From Dietzia alimentaria 72 (GTDB lineage: Bacteria > Actinomycetota > Actinomycetes > Mycobacteriales > Mycobacteriaceae): a DNA stretch of 64,000 nucleotides. The notes below the pieces were generated by a model, which was not told where the DNA came from, did not search any database, and saw nothing but the letters and a program-made list of their open reading frames with translations. The position numbers and the translations under genes were made by a program. The stretch is from assembly GCF_000226215.1 (NCBI RefSeq), contig NZ_AGFF01000023.1, positions 310,001 through 374,000 of the forward strand. Reading direction: 5' to 3'. Below are positions 21,987-31,679 of this stretch, piece by piece (position 1 is the first letter of the stretch; the number at the start of each line of letters is the position of its first letter).

Positions 21987-21992
21987 TAGACT
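21987..21992 (+). promoter_or_regulatory. probable aspS -10 box
   Basis: TAGACT on the plus strand, giving a 5' UTR of about 87 bases before the aspS GTG. No T-box-like structure was recognised in that leader. Confidence 0.42.
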
Positions 21993-22086
21993 GTTCTCGT
22001 CTGAGCGGTGGGCCGGTCGCCGGCCTTTCTGTCGACCCGCCCCGCTCACGAACATCCACAGTTTTTCCTACGAGAGGACCACCGTA

Positions 22087-23895
22087 GTGCTGCGCACCCA
22101 TTCCGCAGGCCAGCTCCGAGCCGCCGACGCCGGGGATACCGTCACGCTGGCCGGCTGGGTCGCACGCCGCAGGGACCACGGCGGGGTCATCTTTGTGGAC
22201 CTGCGGGATTCCACCGGCGTGTGCCAGGTGGTCTTCCGCTCCGAGGAGGTCGCCGACCGCGCGCACCGTCTTCGCAACGAGTTCTGCGTGTCGATCACGG
22301 GCACCGTCGATCGTCGCCCCGAGGGATCCGAGAACGCGAATCTTGCGTCGGGCGAGGTGGAGATCGATGTGACCTCGTTCGAGGTACTCGGCGAAGCCGC
22401 GGCGCTGCCGTTCCAGCTCGACGATGAGGTGGGCGAGGAGGCGCGCCTACGGCACCGCTATCTCGACCTGCGTCGGGAGGGCCCCGGTGCGGCCCTGCGA
22501 TTGCGCTCCAAGGTCAACGCGGCCGCTCGCGCCGTGATGGCGCGGCACGACTTCGTGGAGATCGAGACCCCGACCCTGACACGGTCCACCCCTGAGGGTG
22601 CTCGCGACTTCCTGGTCCCGGCCCGCCTACAGCCAGGCACGTTCTATGCTCTTCCGCAGTCGCCCCAGCTCTTCAAGCAGCTGCTGATGGTCGCCGGCAT
22701 GGAGCGCTACTACCAGCTCGCACGGTGCTATCGCGACGAGGACTTCCGGGCCGACCGGCAGCCCGAGTTCACCCAGCTGGACGTTGAGATGAGCTTCGTC
22801 GACCAGGACGACGTGATAGTCCTCGCCGAGGAGATCCTCACGAGCGTCTGGGCGGCGGCGGGGATCGAGATCAGTACGCCCATCCCGCGCATGACCTACG
22901 ACGAGGCCATGCGTCGATACGGCTCCGACAAGCCGGACCTACGGTTCGAGATCGAATTGGTGGAGTGCACCGATTTCTTCTCCGACACCCCGTTCCGGGT
23001 ATTCAAAGCGCCGTACGTCGGTGCCGTGGTGATGAAGGGCGGCGCATCGCAGCCTCGTCGTCAGCTCGACGCCTGGCAGGAGTGGGCCAAGCAGCGCGGT
23101 GCCAAGGGTCTCGCGTACATCCTCGTCGGAGAGGATGGCGAACTCGGTGGGCCGGTCGCCAAGAACCTGTCAGATTCCGAGCGCGCCGGTATCGCCGCAC
23201 ACGTCGGTGCGGGGCCGGGCGACTGCATCTTCTTTGGCGCCGGGCCGGTTAAGACGACTCGCGCTCTACTGGGTGCCGCGCGTGGCGAGATCGCCGATAA
23301 GCTCGGACTGATCGATCCGTCCCAGTGGGCCTTCACCTGGGTGGTCGACGCCCCCATGTTCGAGCCCGCGGATGATGCGACCGCCGCCGGCGATGTGGCC
23401 GTGGGGTCCGGTGCCTGGACTGCGGTGCATCACGCGTTCACCTCGCCCAAGCCCGAACACATGGAGACGTTCGATACTGATCCGGGTTCCGCGCTGGCGT
23501 ACGCCTACGACATCGTCTGCAACGGCAACGAGATCGGCGGCGGTTCCATCCGTATCCACCGCAAGGACGTGCAGGAGCGTGTCTTCGGCGTCATGGGAAT
23601 CTCGCAGGAGGAGGCGCAGGAGAAGTTTGGTTTTCTGCTCGACGCCTTCTCTTACGGCGCTCCGCCGCACGGCGGGATCGCTTTTGGTTGGGACCGCATC
23701 TGTGCACTTCTCGCGGGCACCGAGTCAATCCGTGAAGTTATCGCTTTTCCGAAGTCGGGAGGCGGGATCGATCCGCTGACGGACGCGCCGGCGGAGATCA
23801 CCGCGCAGCAGCGTAAGGAGTCGGGTATCGACTTCAAACCGGTGCAGCGCGGGCAGACTCTGCAGCCGGAGGCGGACGCCGCCACGTCGCGATAA
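22087..23895 (+). CDS. aspS: aspartyl-tRNA synthetase (bacterial type)
   Basis: A 602-aa class IIb synthetase. It has an N-terminal OB-fold anticodon domain ([11 protein letters not shown]), the R-H-R-Y-L-D-L-R-R hinge, motif 2 [15 protein letters not shown], the GAD insertion domain (about residues 290-420), and motif 3 G-I-A-F-G-W-D-R. I chose GTG 22087 because the family starts V-L-R-T-H-S-A-G and GAGAGGA precedes it. The open frame back to 21862 has no matching family residues. Many actinobacterial AspS enzymes are non-discriminating and also charge tRNA-Asn for GatCAB; that is not decided here. Confidence 0.96.
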   Translation: MLRTHSAGQLRAADAGDTVTLAGWVARRRDHGGVIFVDLRDSTGVCQVVFRSEEVADRAHRLRNEFCVSITGTVDRRPEGSENANLASGEVEIDVTSFEVLGEAAALPFQLDDEVGEEARLRHRYLDLRREGPGAALRLRSKVNAAARAVMARHDFVEIETPTLTRSTPEGARDFLVPARLQPGTFYALPQSPQLFKQLLMVAGMERYYQLARCYRDEDFRADRQPEFTQLDVEMSFVDQDDVIVLAEEILTSVWAAAGIEISTPIPRMTYDEAMRRYGSDKPDLRFEIELVECTDFFSDTPFRVFKAPYVGAVVMKGGASQPRRQLDAWQEWAKQRGAKGLAYILVGEDGELGGPVAKNLSDSERAGIAAHVGAGPGDCIFFGAGPVKTTRALLGAARGEIADKLGLIDPSQWAFTWVVDAPMFEPADDATAAGDVAVGSGAWTAVHHAFTSPKPEHMETFDTDPGSALAYAYDIVCNGNEIGGGSIRIHRKDVQERVFGVMGISQEEAQEKFGFLLDAFSYGAPPHGGIAFGWDRICALLAGTESIREVIAFPKSGGGIDPLTDAPAEITAQQRKESGIDFKPVQRGQTLQPEADAATSR

Positions 23896-23918
23896 GCGAC
23901 CCCAGCCATATCGGGTAG

Positions 23919-23961
23919 GGGCCCGTCGCACCGCTACTAACGCGATGCGGCGGGCCCTTCT
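23919..23961. terminator. rho-independent terminator, likely bidirectional
   Basis: GGGCCCGTCGC (23919-23929) pairs with GCGGCGGGCCC (23947-23957): 11 bp including one G-U, a 17-base loop, then TTCT. It lies between the convergent aspS and phosphodiesterase genes and could end both transcripts. Confidence 0.7.
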
Positions 23962-23996
23962 GATGCCGGGAACCAAAACCGGCGCATGGCCGACCT

Positions 23997-25301
23997 CTAC
24001 AGGTGGAAAGCCTCGCGTGCCGGGTCACCGTCCATCGACGAGTGCTCGAGGCCTAACAACCGCGCCACGGTGGGTGCCACATCAAGCGTGCGTACAGGCC
24101 GGGCTACCACCTGGCCCCGTCGCACGATGGCATGGCCCCCGCTGATGAAAAAGGGAATGCCCTTCGTTACCTCGTGACCATGGTTCCCGGGGATGGGGTT
24201 GGAGAATGGAGTGGGGTCGGAGAACCGCCAACCTTGATGACACGTGGCCACCAGGTCTCCGGCCCGCTCCCCCAGGGAGAGCTCGGTCGGATCGTAGAGT
24301 CGGTTGACTCCGGGCAGTCTGCCCACGACCTCCCGGAGGCGCGCCAGCGTCGCCTCGCGATCGCCGGCAGGCCCGAGGTATGCGAACGTATCGGCGCCAC
24401 CGTTCTGCGCGATTCCGAAGCGGCCCCGGAGAACGGGATCGGCGTCTATCGCGCCGGCGGCGCTAATCAGTCGCAGTGGTTCGGACCAGTCCATTCCGTG
24501 GTCGGACAGAACGATGAGCACCGAACGCTCCCAGCGGCCGGTGGACCGCAGGAATTGCTCCAGGTCCCAGAGTTTGTGGTCGGAGTTGTAGATCGCCTGA
24601 TTCCGGGCCAGTCGGAGCGACGTGCCGGACAGGTCCATGTGTCCGAACCGATCCATGTCACCCAGGTTGACGAAGGCGAACCGCGGGGCGTGGTCGGTGA
24701 TCGTCTGCTTGAGCGCCTCGATGGTGAACCAGTCCAGAGAGTGGTCGGTGACCGGGACGAGCGGGAACGGCGCCCACTGGACGCTTGCTCTTCCACCGAA
24801 CAGACCGTGGAGGTAGTCCTTACTCAGAACGCTGGCGGTGATGAGTCCGGCTTCGGTCCTGATGCGGTCGAGGACCGTCGGCGCGCGCAGGTCGTCCGCT
24901 CGGTCGAGCGTGCGATCGGTACCGAGGGCGTGATCCCAGATCGCGTTGGCGGGGACTCCGTTGCGTTCCGGAAGTACCCCCGTCACCATCGCGGCGTGGT
25001 TGGGCAAGGTCTCGGCGATCATCACCGAGGAGGCATCGGCAAAACGTGTGCCCTCGGTCGCCCAGCGGTGCAGCGTCGGTGCCTGCGTGGCATTGAGCTC
25101 GTCTGGACGCATCCCGTCCGTAACGATCACGTAGACATCCATGTGGTCGTCCACGGGACGAACCGGATCCGCCCACACCGTGGCGGGTTCGGACAGAAGG
25201 GTGATGCCGACCGCACTGGCGGCTGCCACCATGCCTGCACCGGCGAGAGCCTCCCGGCGCGTGAGGGTGGGGCCGAGACACGGGTCGTTGTGTTTGCTCA
25301 T
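23997..25301 (-). CDS. Tat-exported alkaline phosphatase-superfamily phosphodiesterase
   Basis: A 434-aa minus-strand protein. The N-terminus has a twin-arginine signal (T-R-R-E-A-L-A-G-A-G, about residues 14-23, followed by a hydrophobic stretch and A-x-A-like cleavage near W-A-D), so folded export is expected. The mature part carries the type I phosphodiesterase/nucleotide pyrophosphatase metal set: I-V-T-D-G-M-R-P-D, nucleophile region E-T-L-P-N-H-A, N-L-G-D-M-D-R-F-G-H, L-S-D-H-G-M-D and G-N-H-G-H-E. I chose ATG 25301, since the longer frame to 25421 would bury the Tat signal. The substrate is unknown. It is flanked by core genes but is itself accessory. Confidence 0.85.
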   Translation of the reverse strand: MSKHNDPCLGPTLTRREALAGAGMVAAASAVGITLLSEPATVWADPVRPVDDHMDVYVIVTDGMRPDELNATQAPTLHRWATEGTRFADASSVMIAETLPNHAAMVTGVLPERNGVPANAIWDHALGTDRTLDRADDLRAPTVLDRIRTEAGLITASVLSKDYLHGLFGGRASVQWAPFPLVPVTDHSLDWFTIEALKQTITDHAPRFAFVNLGDMDRFGHMDLSGTSLRLARNQAIYNSDHKLWDLEQFLRSTGRWERSVLIVLSDHGMDWSEPLRLISAAGAIDADPVLRGRFGIAQNGGADTFAYLGPAGDREATLARLREVVGRLPGVNRLYDPTELSLGERAGDLVATCHQGWRFSDPTPFSNPIPGNHGHEVTKGIPFFISGGHAIVRRGQVVARPVRTLDVAPTVARLLGLEHSSMDGDPAREAFHL

Positions 25302-25327
25302 CGGGTACGGGTCCTTAACGGTGGGAA

Positions 25328-25333
25328 AATCTA
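25328..25333 (-). promoter_or_regulatory. possible phosphodiesterase -10 box
   Basis: Minus-strand TAGATT lies 27 bases before the ATG at 25301, with AAGGAC as a weak RBS. The 178-base divergent region otherwise holds only the rarA leaderless promoter. Confidence 0.4.
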
Positions 25334-25466
25334 ACGGCTCTCGTCCAGCCGATATGGATCGTCGCACACCTGCGTTCGACCACACTGCATAGTGGGCCGT
25401 ACTTGCCGGTACAGTCGCCATTTCTTGGTCGAATGTTCACCTGCCCGTTCCGTCGTCGCGCGACGG

Positions 25467-25482
25467 TAGCCTGTCGGTCGTG
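25467..25482 (+). promoter_or_regulatory. leaderless promoter of rarA
   Basis: TAGCCT (25467-25472) is followed by exactly 7 bases and then the GTG start codon at 25480. No Shine-Dalgarno is present. The geometry places the transcription start at the initiation codon. Confidence 0.55.
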
Positions 25483-26826
25483 CCCGATGACGCTGGTTTA
25501 TTCGCCGCAGGTGACACTGGCGCGGACGTGTCCTCGCCGCCCGGCCTGTCCGCCGTGGATCCGTCCGCTCCTCTGGCCGTGAGGATGCGCCCACGAACGC
25601 TCGATGAGGTACTCGGCCAAGATCACCTTCTACGACCCAATTCCCCTCTGAGACGCCTGGTAGAGGGCAGTGGGGGCTCCTCTGTGATCCTGTACGGCCC
25701 TCCGGGTACGGGAAAGACCACCATCGCCAACCTGGTGGCGAGCAGTTCCGGTCGACATTTCGTGGCGTTGTCCGCGCTGAGCGCCGGGGTGAAGGACGTG
25801 CGCGCGGTTATCGACGACGCACGTACCCGACAAATTCACGGCCAGCGCACCGTCTTGTTCATCGACGAGGTGCACAGGTTCTCCAAAAGTCAGCAGGATG
25901 CGCTGCTCGCTGCGGTGGAGAACGGCATTGTCCTCCTGGTGGCGGCCACCACGGAGAACCCACATTTCTCGGTGATCGCCCCGCTGCTCAGCCGGTCGTT
26001 AATAGCGGAACTCCGCGGACTCGATGTCGACGGTGTATCAGCGGTGGTCCGACGAGCGGTGGAGGATGAACGCGGTCTGGCCGGCGAACTCGAAGTGACC
26101 GACGAGGCGGTGGAGGACATCGTCCGCCTGGCTGGTGGCGACGCGAGGCGGAGTCTGACGATCCTCGAGGCAGCAGCAGGCGCGGCGGAAGGAGGTCTGG
26201 TCACGCCCGAGATCGTTGAGATGAGTCTCGACGCGGCTCCGGTCCGCTACGACCGTGACGGGGACCAGCACTACGACGTCATCAGTGCATTTATCAAGTC
26301 TATTCGTGGTTCGGATGCCGATGCGGCGCTTCACTACCTCGCCCGGATGCTCGTGGCGGGGGAGGACCCAAGGTTCATCGCGCGTCGTCTGATGATCCAC
26401 GCCTCCGAGGATATCGGGATGGCGGATCCCACCGCACTGCTCGCGGCGACGGCTGCGGCGGAGGTTATCCAGAAGGTCGGTCTACCGGAGGGTCGACTGG
26501 CACTGGCCCAAGCCACCATCCACCTGGCCACAGCACCCAAGTCCAAGTCGGTCATCGCCGCAATCGATGCCGCGATGGCCGATGTCCGTACAGGCGGGGT
26601 GGGCGAGGTGCCCAAGCATCTCCGCGACGGCCACTACGCGGGTGCCAAAGGACTCGGAAACGGGGTGGGCTATACGTATCCCCACGCCGCCCATTCAGGG
26701 GTGGTGCGCCAGCAATACCCGCCGGATGAGCTGGTGGGGCGCGACTATTATTCGCCGTCAGGCCATGGCCACGAGCGGGAACTGTCGGCGCGCATCGCGA
26801 AACTACGGGGAATTATCAGGCGCTGA
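25480..26826 (+). CDS. rarA: replication-associated recombination protein A (MgsA/RarA AAA ATPase)
   Basis: A 448-aa AAA+ ATPase of the clamp-loader-like RarA/WRNIP1 family, which acts at stalled replication forks. The N-terminal 30 residues are variable. [16 protein letters not shown] follows, with Walker A G-P-P-G-T-G-K-T at 73-80, Walker B L-F-I-D-E-V-H-R and sensor A-T-T-E-N-P. The C-terminal tetramerisation domain with A-L-H-Y-L-A-R-M and S-E-D-I-G-M-A-D is intact. The start codon GTG 25480 lies 7 bases from a -10 box, pointing to leaderless translation. Matches M. tuberculosis Rv2559c. Confidence 0.95.
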   Translation: MPDDAGLFAAGDTGADVSSPPGLSAVDPSAPLAVRMRPRTLDEVLGQDHLLRPNSPLRRLVEGSGGSSVILYGPPGTGKTTIANLVASSSGRHFVALSALSAGVKDVRAVIDDARTRQIHGQRTVLFIDEVHRFSKSQQDALLAAVENGIVLLVAATTENPHFSVIAPLLSRSLIAELRGLDVDGVSAVVRRAVEDERGLAGELEVTDEAVEDIVRLAGGDARRSLTILEAAAGAAEGGLVTPEIVEMSLDAAPVRYDRDGDQHYDVISAFIKSIRGSDADAALHYLARMLVAGEDPRFIARRLMIHASEDIGMADPTALLAATAAAEVIQKVGLPEGRLALAQATIHLATAPKSKSVIAAIDAAMADVRTGGVGEVPKHLRDGHYAGAKGLGNGVGYTYPHAAHSGVVRQQYPPDELVGRDYYSPSGHGHERELSARIAKLRGIIRR

Positions 26827-26863
26827 GCTCCACCGCCTGGGGAAGACCCAGTTACTTCCTGAA

Positions 26864-26869
26864 TATTAT
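26864..26869 (+). promoter_or_regulatory. -10 box of the small-protein gene
   Basis: TATTAT is among the best -10 matches in the window and lies 74 bases before the ATG at 26938. No -35 hexamer is obvious at 17-18 bases. It follows rarA by 38 bases, so the small gene has its own promoter. Confidence 0.5.
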
Positions 26870-26884
26870 GAGAACCTGATGACA

Positions 26885-26903
26885 TCTGCCGGTGACAGGC
26901 AGA
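26885..26903 (+). repeat. 5' UTR hairpin of the small-protein gene
   Basis: TCTGCC-GGTGACA-GGCAGA is a perfect 6-bp stem and 7-base loop between the -10 box and the RBS. Such 5' hairpins often stabilise abundant small mRNAs; this role is inferred. Confidence 0.5.
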
Positions 26904-26937
26904 CCACAATCAGATCGCACTCATTCACGGAGGAATC

Positions 26938-27084
26938 ATGGCGTCAATCGTTTCCACTCTCGTTAGTTTTGCCACCTCGATCGGGGTCTGGGGTGCTGGC
27001 GCTCACAGCATGGGCCTGCTGCCGCAAGAGGCGTTCATCACCGCCGCGAACTTTGGAATCGTTCTGCCGCCGATGCCTCGCTGA
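26938..27084 (+). CDS. 48-aa hydrophobic small protein, unknown function
   Basis: A 48-codon gene starting M-A-S-I-V-S-T-L-V-S-F-A-T-S-I-G and ending V-L-P-P-M-P-R. GGAGG (26929-26933) sits 4 bases before the ATG. A -10 box and 5' hairpin lie upstream and a strong terminator hairpin downstream, so it is a self-contained transcription unit. Residues 1-27 form a hydrophobic to amphipathic helix without charge, and a second apolar stretch lies at about 32-45. The whole peptide has only one Glu, one Arg and one His, and there is no signal peptidase site. I do not recognise the family. Size and lack of a signal peptide recall the PorA/PorH mycolate-layer porins of Corynebacterium or small membrane peptides, but that is only analogy. 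Confidence 0.65.
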   Translation: MASIVSTLVSFATSIGVWGAGAHSMGLLPQEAFITAANFGIVLPPMPR

Positions 27085-27112
27085 CCTTTCGACAGTGCAG
27101 TTAATCTGACTG

Positions 27113-27146
27113 GGCGCACGTCTGGCCATCCGGCCGGATGTGCGCC
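27113..27146 (+). terminator. terminator after the small-protein gene
   Basis: GGCGCAC (27113-27119) pairs with GTGCGCC (27140-27146). The interior contains GGCC-ATCC-GGCC, which can extend the fold. It begins 28 bases after the small gene's stop. The T-tract is poor (TGTCACATTT). Confidence 0.6.
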
Positions 27147-27215
27147 TGTCACATTTCGCGGGGTCCGGTTCGTGAGCCCGTGGTGGTCCCGCGGCCGGAG
27201 GAAATCCCCCGACGG

Positions 27216-27221
27216 TAGGCT
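27216..27221 (+). promoter_or_regulatory. alaS -10 box
   Basis: TAGGCT lies 45 bases before the alaS GTG, downstream of the preceding terminator, giving a short 5' UTR of about 37 bases. Confidence 0.45.
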
Positions 27222-27265
27222 GGGTGCTCGTTGAAACCACCTGAACACCACCAGTGAGGCCCCCT

Positions 27266-29926
27266 GTGCAGACCCATGAGATCCGGCGCCGCTTCCTCGA
27301 CCACTTCGTCAGGGCCGGGCATGCCGAGGTCGCCAGTGCGTCACTGGTCCTCGATGACCCCAACCTGCTGTTCGTGAACGCGGGAATGGTGCCGTTCAAG
27401 CCGTACTTCCTGGGCCAGGAGACGCCCGAGTACGCCACTGCAACCTCCATCCAGAAGTGCGTGCGCACCTTGGATATCGAGGAGGTGGGCATCACCACCC
27501 GTCACAACACGTTCTTCCAGATGGCGGGGAACTTCTCGTTCGGCGACTACTTCAAGGAAGGCGCCATCCAGCACGCGTGGTCACTACTGACCGGTCCCGT
27601 CGACAAAGGTGGATTCGGGATTGACCCTGCCTTGCTGTGGGTGACCGTCTACCTCGACGACGACGAGGCTCATCGCATCTGGCGCGACGTGGTGGGCATT
27701 CCCGCGGAGCGCATCCACCGGCGTGGTATGGCCGACAACTACTGGTCGATGGGCGTCCCCGGTCCATGCGGGCCGTGCTCGGAGATCTTCTACGACCGCG
27801 GGCCGGAGTACGGCGTGGAGGGTGGACCCGTAGCGGATGAGGACCGCTACATCGAGATCTGGAATCTCGTGTTCATGCAGAACGAACGCGGCGAAGGCAG
27901 CGGTAAGGACTCCTTCGAGATACTCGGCCCGCTGCCCAAGAAGAACATCGACACTGGCATGGGCATCGAACGCGTCGCTTTTCTGCTTCAAGGCGTCGAA
28001 AACGTCTACGAGACCGATCTGCTGCGCCCGGTCATCGACACCGCCGAGCGTGTCTCCGGAGCCGAGTACGGAACCGACAACGCCTCCGATGTGCGATTCC
28101 GGGTGATCGCTGATCATGCCCGCACCGCCTATATGCTGATCTCTGATGGCGTGACACCTGGGAACGAGGGCCGCGGCTACATCCTTCGCCGGTTGCTGCG
28201 CCGCATCGTTCGCTCCGTCCGTCTCCTCGGCGCCACCGGTGTGACGATGGCGGAGTTCATGGCCACCGTCCGTGACGCGATCGGCCCGTCGTTCCCCGAA
28301 ACCGTCGCGGGATATGACCGCATCGAGCGGATCGCGGTGGCGGAGGAGGCGGCGTTCCTCAAAACCTTGGAATCCGGGACCCAGCTGTTCGAACGTGCCG
28401 CCGAGGACGCCCGGGCGTCAGGTGCCGCGCAGCTCACGGGACGCCAGGCGTTCGCGCTGCACGACACTCACGGCTTTCCTATCGATCTCACCCTGGAGAT
28501 GGCCTCGGAGGCGGGGTTGCAGGTAGACGAGGAGGGCTTCCGTTCGCTCATGTCCGAGCAGCGGGCCCGCGCCAAGGCTGACTCGCGGTCCAAGAAGCAC
28601 GCCCATGCCGATCTGTCCGTCTACCGGGACTTCCTCGACGCCGGGGAAACGGTCTTCACCGGCTTCACCGACCTCACCGACGAGGCGCGCCTACTGGGCA
28701 TCGTCTCCGGGGGGGAAACCACCGCGGTCGCCCGTGAGGGCGACGTGGTCGAGTTCGTACTCGATCGGACCCCGTTCTACGCCGAGTCCGGCGGACAGCT
28801 CGGAGACCGGGGTTTGATCTCGACCGCCGGATTCCAGATGCGTGTCGACGACGTGCAGAAAATCGGCAAGAAGCTCTGGGTCCACAAGGGCGTCCTCACC
28901 GGGGGCGAGGTCGAGGCCGGTCAACTGGTGACGGCTGCGGTCGATGAGGACTGGCGCAAGGGAGCAACCCAGGGGCACTCGGCCACGCACCTCGTCCACG
29001 CCGCGCTCCGCCAGATTCTCGGCCCTGAGGCCGTCCAGGCCGGCTCGCTGAACAAGCCCGGTTACATGCGCTTTGACTTCAACTGGTCGGGCTCGATCCC
29101 CTCCGATGTCCTGGCTCAGGTGGAGGAGGTCACCAACGCGGCCGTCGACGCCGACTACGGGGTCAATACCGTCGAGACCACGCTGGAGGAGGCCAGGCGC
29201 ATGGGGGCAATGGCCCTGTTCGGGGAGAACTACGGTTCCCGGGTTCGTGTCGTGGAAATCGGCGGCCCGTTCTCTATGGAACTGTGCGGTGGCACCCACG
29301 TCGAGAATTCCGCCCAGATCGGACCGGTGAGTCTTCTCGGAGAATCCTCGGTTGGTTCCGGCATCCGGCGCGTGGAGGCGTACGTCGGCATGGACGCTTA
29401 CCGTCACCAGGCCCGCGAACGCGCGCTCGTCTCGGGGCTCGCGACCTCGCTCAAAGCACCGGCGGACGAGCTTCCCGATCGCGTCGCTGCGCTGACCACC
29501 AAACTCCGGGAGGCGGAAAAGGCTCTCGAGTCGATGAGGGCGGCGCAGCTCGCGTCTCAGGCCGGCGATCTGGTGGCCGCGGCGGAGGACCTGAGCGGCA
29601 TCCGGTTCCTGACTCACAGCACGCCGGGGGGCGCCGCCGGCGACCTTCGCACGCTGGCCTCCGATCTCAAGGGACGGCTCGGATCGGACGCCGGTGTCGT
29701 CTTCCTCACCGCCCCCGGTCAGGACAAGGTCCCGTTCGTCATCGCCGTCAGCGCGGCGGCCCAGGAACTCGGACTCAAGGCTGGCGACCTGGTCAAGGCC
29801 ATCGCGCCCGCACTAGGTGCACGTGGCGGCGGCAAACCCGACATGGCCCAGGGAGCGGGTTCCGACCCCTCCGGAATCGACGCGGCTGTCGTCGCTCTCC
29901 GCGATGCCGTGAGGGACGCCGGGTGA
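27266..29926 (+). CDS. alaS: alanyl-tRNA synthetase
   Basis: An 886-aa class II synthetase. The N-terminal catalytic domain has [10 protein letters not shown] and [14 protein letters not shown]. The editing domain has the metal motif G-H-S-A-T-H and later C-G-G-T-H ([10 protein letters not shown]). The C-Ala domain ends with the [10 protein letters not shown]-x-G motif. I chose GTG 27266, which gives the family N-terminus [10 protein letters not shown]; an in-frame GTG at 27254 adds only MRPP. The gene overlaps ruvX by GTGA. Confidence 0.97.
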   Translation: MQTHEIRRRFLDHFVRAGHAEVASASLVLDDPNLLFVNAGMVPFKPYFLGQETPEYATATSIQKCVRTLDIEEVGITTRHNTFFQMAGNFSFGDYFKEGAIQHAWSLLTGPVDKGGFGIDPALLWVTVYLDDDEAHRIWRDVVGIPAERIHRRGMADNYWSMGVPGPCGPCSEIFYDRGPEYGVEGGPVADEDRYIEIWNLVFMQNERGEGSGKDSFEILGPLPKKNIDTGMGIERVAFLLQGVENVYETDLLRPVIDTAERVSGAEYGTDNASDVRFRVIADHARTAYMLISDGVTPGNEGRGYILRRLLRRIVRSVRLLGATGVTMAEFMATVRDAIGPSFPETVAGYDRIERIAVAEEAAFLKTLESGTQLFERAAEDARASGAAQLTGRQAFALHDTHGFPIDLTLEMASEAGLQVDEEGFRSLMSEQRARAKADSRSKKHAHADLSVYRDFLDAGETVFTGFTDLTDEARLLGIVSGGETTAVAREGDVVEFVLDRTPFYAESGGQLGDRGLISTAGFQMRVDDVQKIGKKLWVHKGVLTGGEVEAGQLVTAAVDEDWRKGATQGHSATHLVHAALRQILGPEAVQAGSLNKPGYMRFDFNWSGSIPSDVLAQVEEVTNAAVDADYGVNTVETTLEEARRMGAMALFGENYGSRVRVVEIGGPFSMELCGGTHVENSAQIGPVSLLGESSVGSGIRRVEAYVGMDAYRHQARERALVSGLATSLKAPADELPDRVAALTTKLREAEKALESMRAAQLASQAGDLVAAAEDLSGIRFLTHSTPGGAAGDLRTLASDLKGRLGSDAGVVFLTAPGQDKVPFVIAVSAAAQELGLKAGDLVKAIAPALGARGGGKPDMAQGAGSDPSGIDAAVVALRDAVRDAG

Positions 29927-30414
29927 CCGGAACGCCCCCGACCGACGGGCTCACGGCTTTCCCCTCGGGGTGGACCCGCGGTCGGCGCCTGGGCCTCGAC
30001 GTGGGCACCGCTCGCATCGGGGTCGCCTCGTGTGATCCCGACGGAATCCTCGCAACACCTGTAGAGACCATCAGAGTGTCGGATGGCGATCCTCACTGGC
30101 TGGCGGAAATCCGCCGGCTGAACGATCTGGTGGAGGAATACGACGCGCTCGGTGTGATCGTGGGCCTGCCGACCTCTCTCAAGGGTAGGGAGACGGCGTC
30201 CACAGCGATGTCCCGGTCTTTCGTCACCGCACTCGAGGCGGTGTCACCGGAGATTCCGGTGGAGTTCACCGACGAACGGCTCACGACGGTGACCGCAGGG
30301 GCAGCTCTGCACGGTGCGGGCCGAAACACCCGTAAGCAACGCGATGTGATCGACCAGGCAGCGGCGGTGGTCCTGCTGCAGGCCTGGCTCGACTCACGGC
30401 ACGCCCGTCAATGA
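29923..30414 (+). CDS. ruvX: YqgF/RuvX family RNase H-fold nuclease
   Basis: A 163-aa protein of the YqgF family, usually called putative pre-16S rRNA nuclease or Holliday junction resolvase-like protein. The RNase H-fold acidic motif [13 protein letters not shown] begins near residue 23. V-G-L-P-T-S-L-K-G and the [11 protein letters not shown] block are present, and the final catalytic Asp lies in [10 protein letters not shown]. The GTG start overlaps the alaS stop. The same frame is open far upstream inside alaS, but that part is a shadow. The alaS-ruvX-mltG-aroE order is typical of actinobacteria. Confidence 0.92.
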   Translation: MTGTPPTDGLTAFPSGWTRGRRLGLDVGTARIGVASCDPDGILATPVETIRVSDGDPHWLAEIRRLNDLVEEYDALGVIVGLPTSLKGRETASTAMSRSFVTALEAVSPEIPVEFTDERLTTVTAGAALHGAGRNTRKQRDVIDQAAAVVLLQAWLDSRHARQ

Positions 30415-30506
30415 GCGGCGTGTCACGCCTCGTGGCTGGATAAACTCGACGGCAAGCACGTTACTGTCCGCCGGGCAGTTTCCTGTACCCCTGACCAAGG
30501 AGCACG

Positions 30507-31679
30507 ATGTCTGCGGCACGAGGACGCTCTCGCACGAGCGCCACAACCAGGTTCGTTCTCCTGGCGGCAGTGATCGGGGTGGTCCTTGCCTTTGGCTTGA
30601 TGGTCTACCGAAATCTGAACTCTGAAGTCGCGGCAGCTCCCGACTTTGACGGAGACGGCAGCGGTAACGCACTTCTCCATGTCGAGCCCGGTGACACCCT
30701 CGGTGTGGTGGGTGACCGTCTCTACGAGATCGGCACCGTTGCTAGCACCCGGGCATTCACGGGGGCGGCGGCTGGTACCGCTGTGGAGGACATTCAGCCG
30801 GGTTACTACCAGGTACAGCAAGAGATGAGCGCACAGTCGGCCATTGATGCACTGGCTGATCCGCAGCACCGTGTGGGTTTCATCGATGTGAAACCGGGTG
30901 GTCGGCTGCTCGACACCGTGGTGGTGGGTGGGGGCACCGAAAAGGGGATCTTCACGATGATCGCTGACGCGACCTGCATGCGCGATCTCGACAACCCGGA
31001 CGCCGAGCCGGCCTGCCGCCATCCCCAGGAGATCGTGGACGCCGCGGTACAAGCGGACCCGGCCACTCTCGGGGTCCCCGAGTGGGCGATCAACGAGGTT
31101 CAGCGAGCGCCGGATCCGGTTCGGCGACTAGAGGGCCTCGTAGCGCCGGGTGTCCACAACATTAACCCGCAGTCCGAGCCCGTCGAGGCACTGCGCCAGC
31201 TCATCGACTCGTCTACGGAATCCTATGACGCCACGGGCCTCGTCCCGGCGGCGGAGAGAATCGGGATCACCCCGTACCAGGTGGTGACAGCGGCATCGCT
31301 GGTCGAGAAGGAGGGCACTCTGGAGGACTTCGACAAGATCGCCCGGGTGATCCTCAACCGACTCGCAGAACCCATGCGCCTGCAGTTCGACTCGACGGTC
31401 AACTACGCTCTCGCCGACCAGGAGATCGCCACGACCGACGCGGATCGCGAGGAAGAGACCCCGTGGAACACGTACGCCATTGACGGTCTTCCGTATGGCC
31501 CGATCGGGTCACCGGGCTTGGAGGCGCTCAAAGCCATGGAGAATCCCGCGGACGGCGAGTGGAAATACTTCGTGACCGTGGATATGGATGGCACCACCCG
31601 TTTTGCGGACGAGTACCCGGAGCACGAGCGTTATCAGAGCGAGGCGATCGCGAACGGAGTCCTCTCCAGTGGCCGGTGA
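30507..31679 (+). CDS. mltG: endolytic peptidoglycan transglycosylase MltG
   Basis: A 390-aa membrane-anchored YceG-family lytic transglycosylase that cleaves nascent glycan strands outside the membrane. One N-terminal membrane segment (about residues 14-36) follows a basic R-x-R-S-R-T cytoplasmic tail. A LysM-like region precedes the catalytic domain with the conserved E-K-E at 267-269. V-I-L-N-R-L, Q-F-D-S-T-V-N-Y-A and Y-G-P-I-G-S-P-G-L-E-A complete the signature. The 92-base gap before it contains TAAACT at 30441-30446 as a possible -10. It overlaps aroE by 11 bases. Confidence 0.94.
   Translation: MSAARGRSRTSATTRFVLLAAVIGVVLAFGLMVYRNLNSEVAAAPDFDGDGSGNALLHVEPGDTLGVVGDRLYEIGTVASTRAFTGAAAGTAVEDIQPGYYQVQQEMSAQSAIDALADPQHRVGFIDVKPGGRLLDTVVVGGGTEKGIFTMIADATCMRDLDNPDAEPACRHPQEIVDAAVQADPATLGVPEWAINEVQRAPDPVRRLEGLVAPGVHNINPQSEPVEALRQLIDSSTESYDATGLVPAAERIGITPYQVVTAASLVEKEGTLEDFDKIARVILNRLAEPMRLQFDSTVNYALADQEIATTDADREEETPWNTYAIDGLPYGPIGSPGLEALKAMENPADGEWKYFVTVDMDGTTRFADEYPEHERYQSEAIANGVLSSGR

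Noticed and set aside
24132-25334. 400-codon plus-strand frame over the phosphodiesterase
   Set aside because: The minus-strand frame has a Tat signal and all metal ligands; the plus-strand one has none and no RBS.
26567-27109. 180-codon plus-strand frame running from rarA across the small gene
   Set aside because: Out of frame with both rarA and the 48-aa ORF, and has no RBS; the 48-aa ORF has the strong RBS.
26944-27498. Minus-strand frame over the small gene and the alaS start
   Set aside because: It runs antisense through the terminator and alaS with no RBS or recognisable domain.
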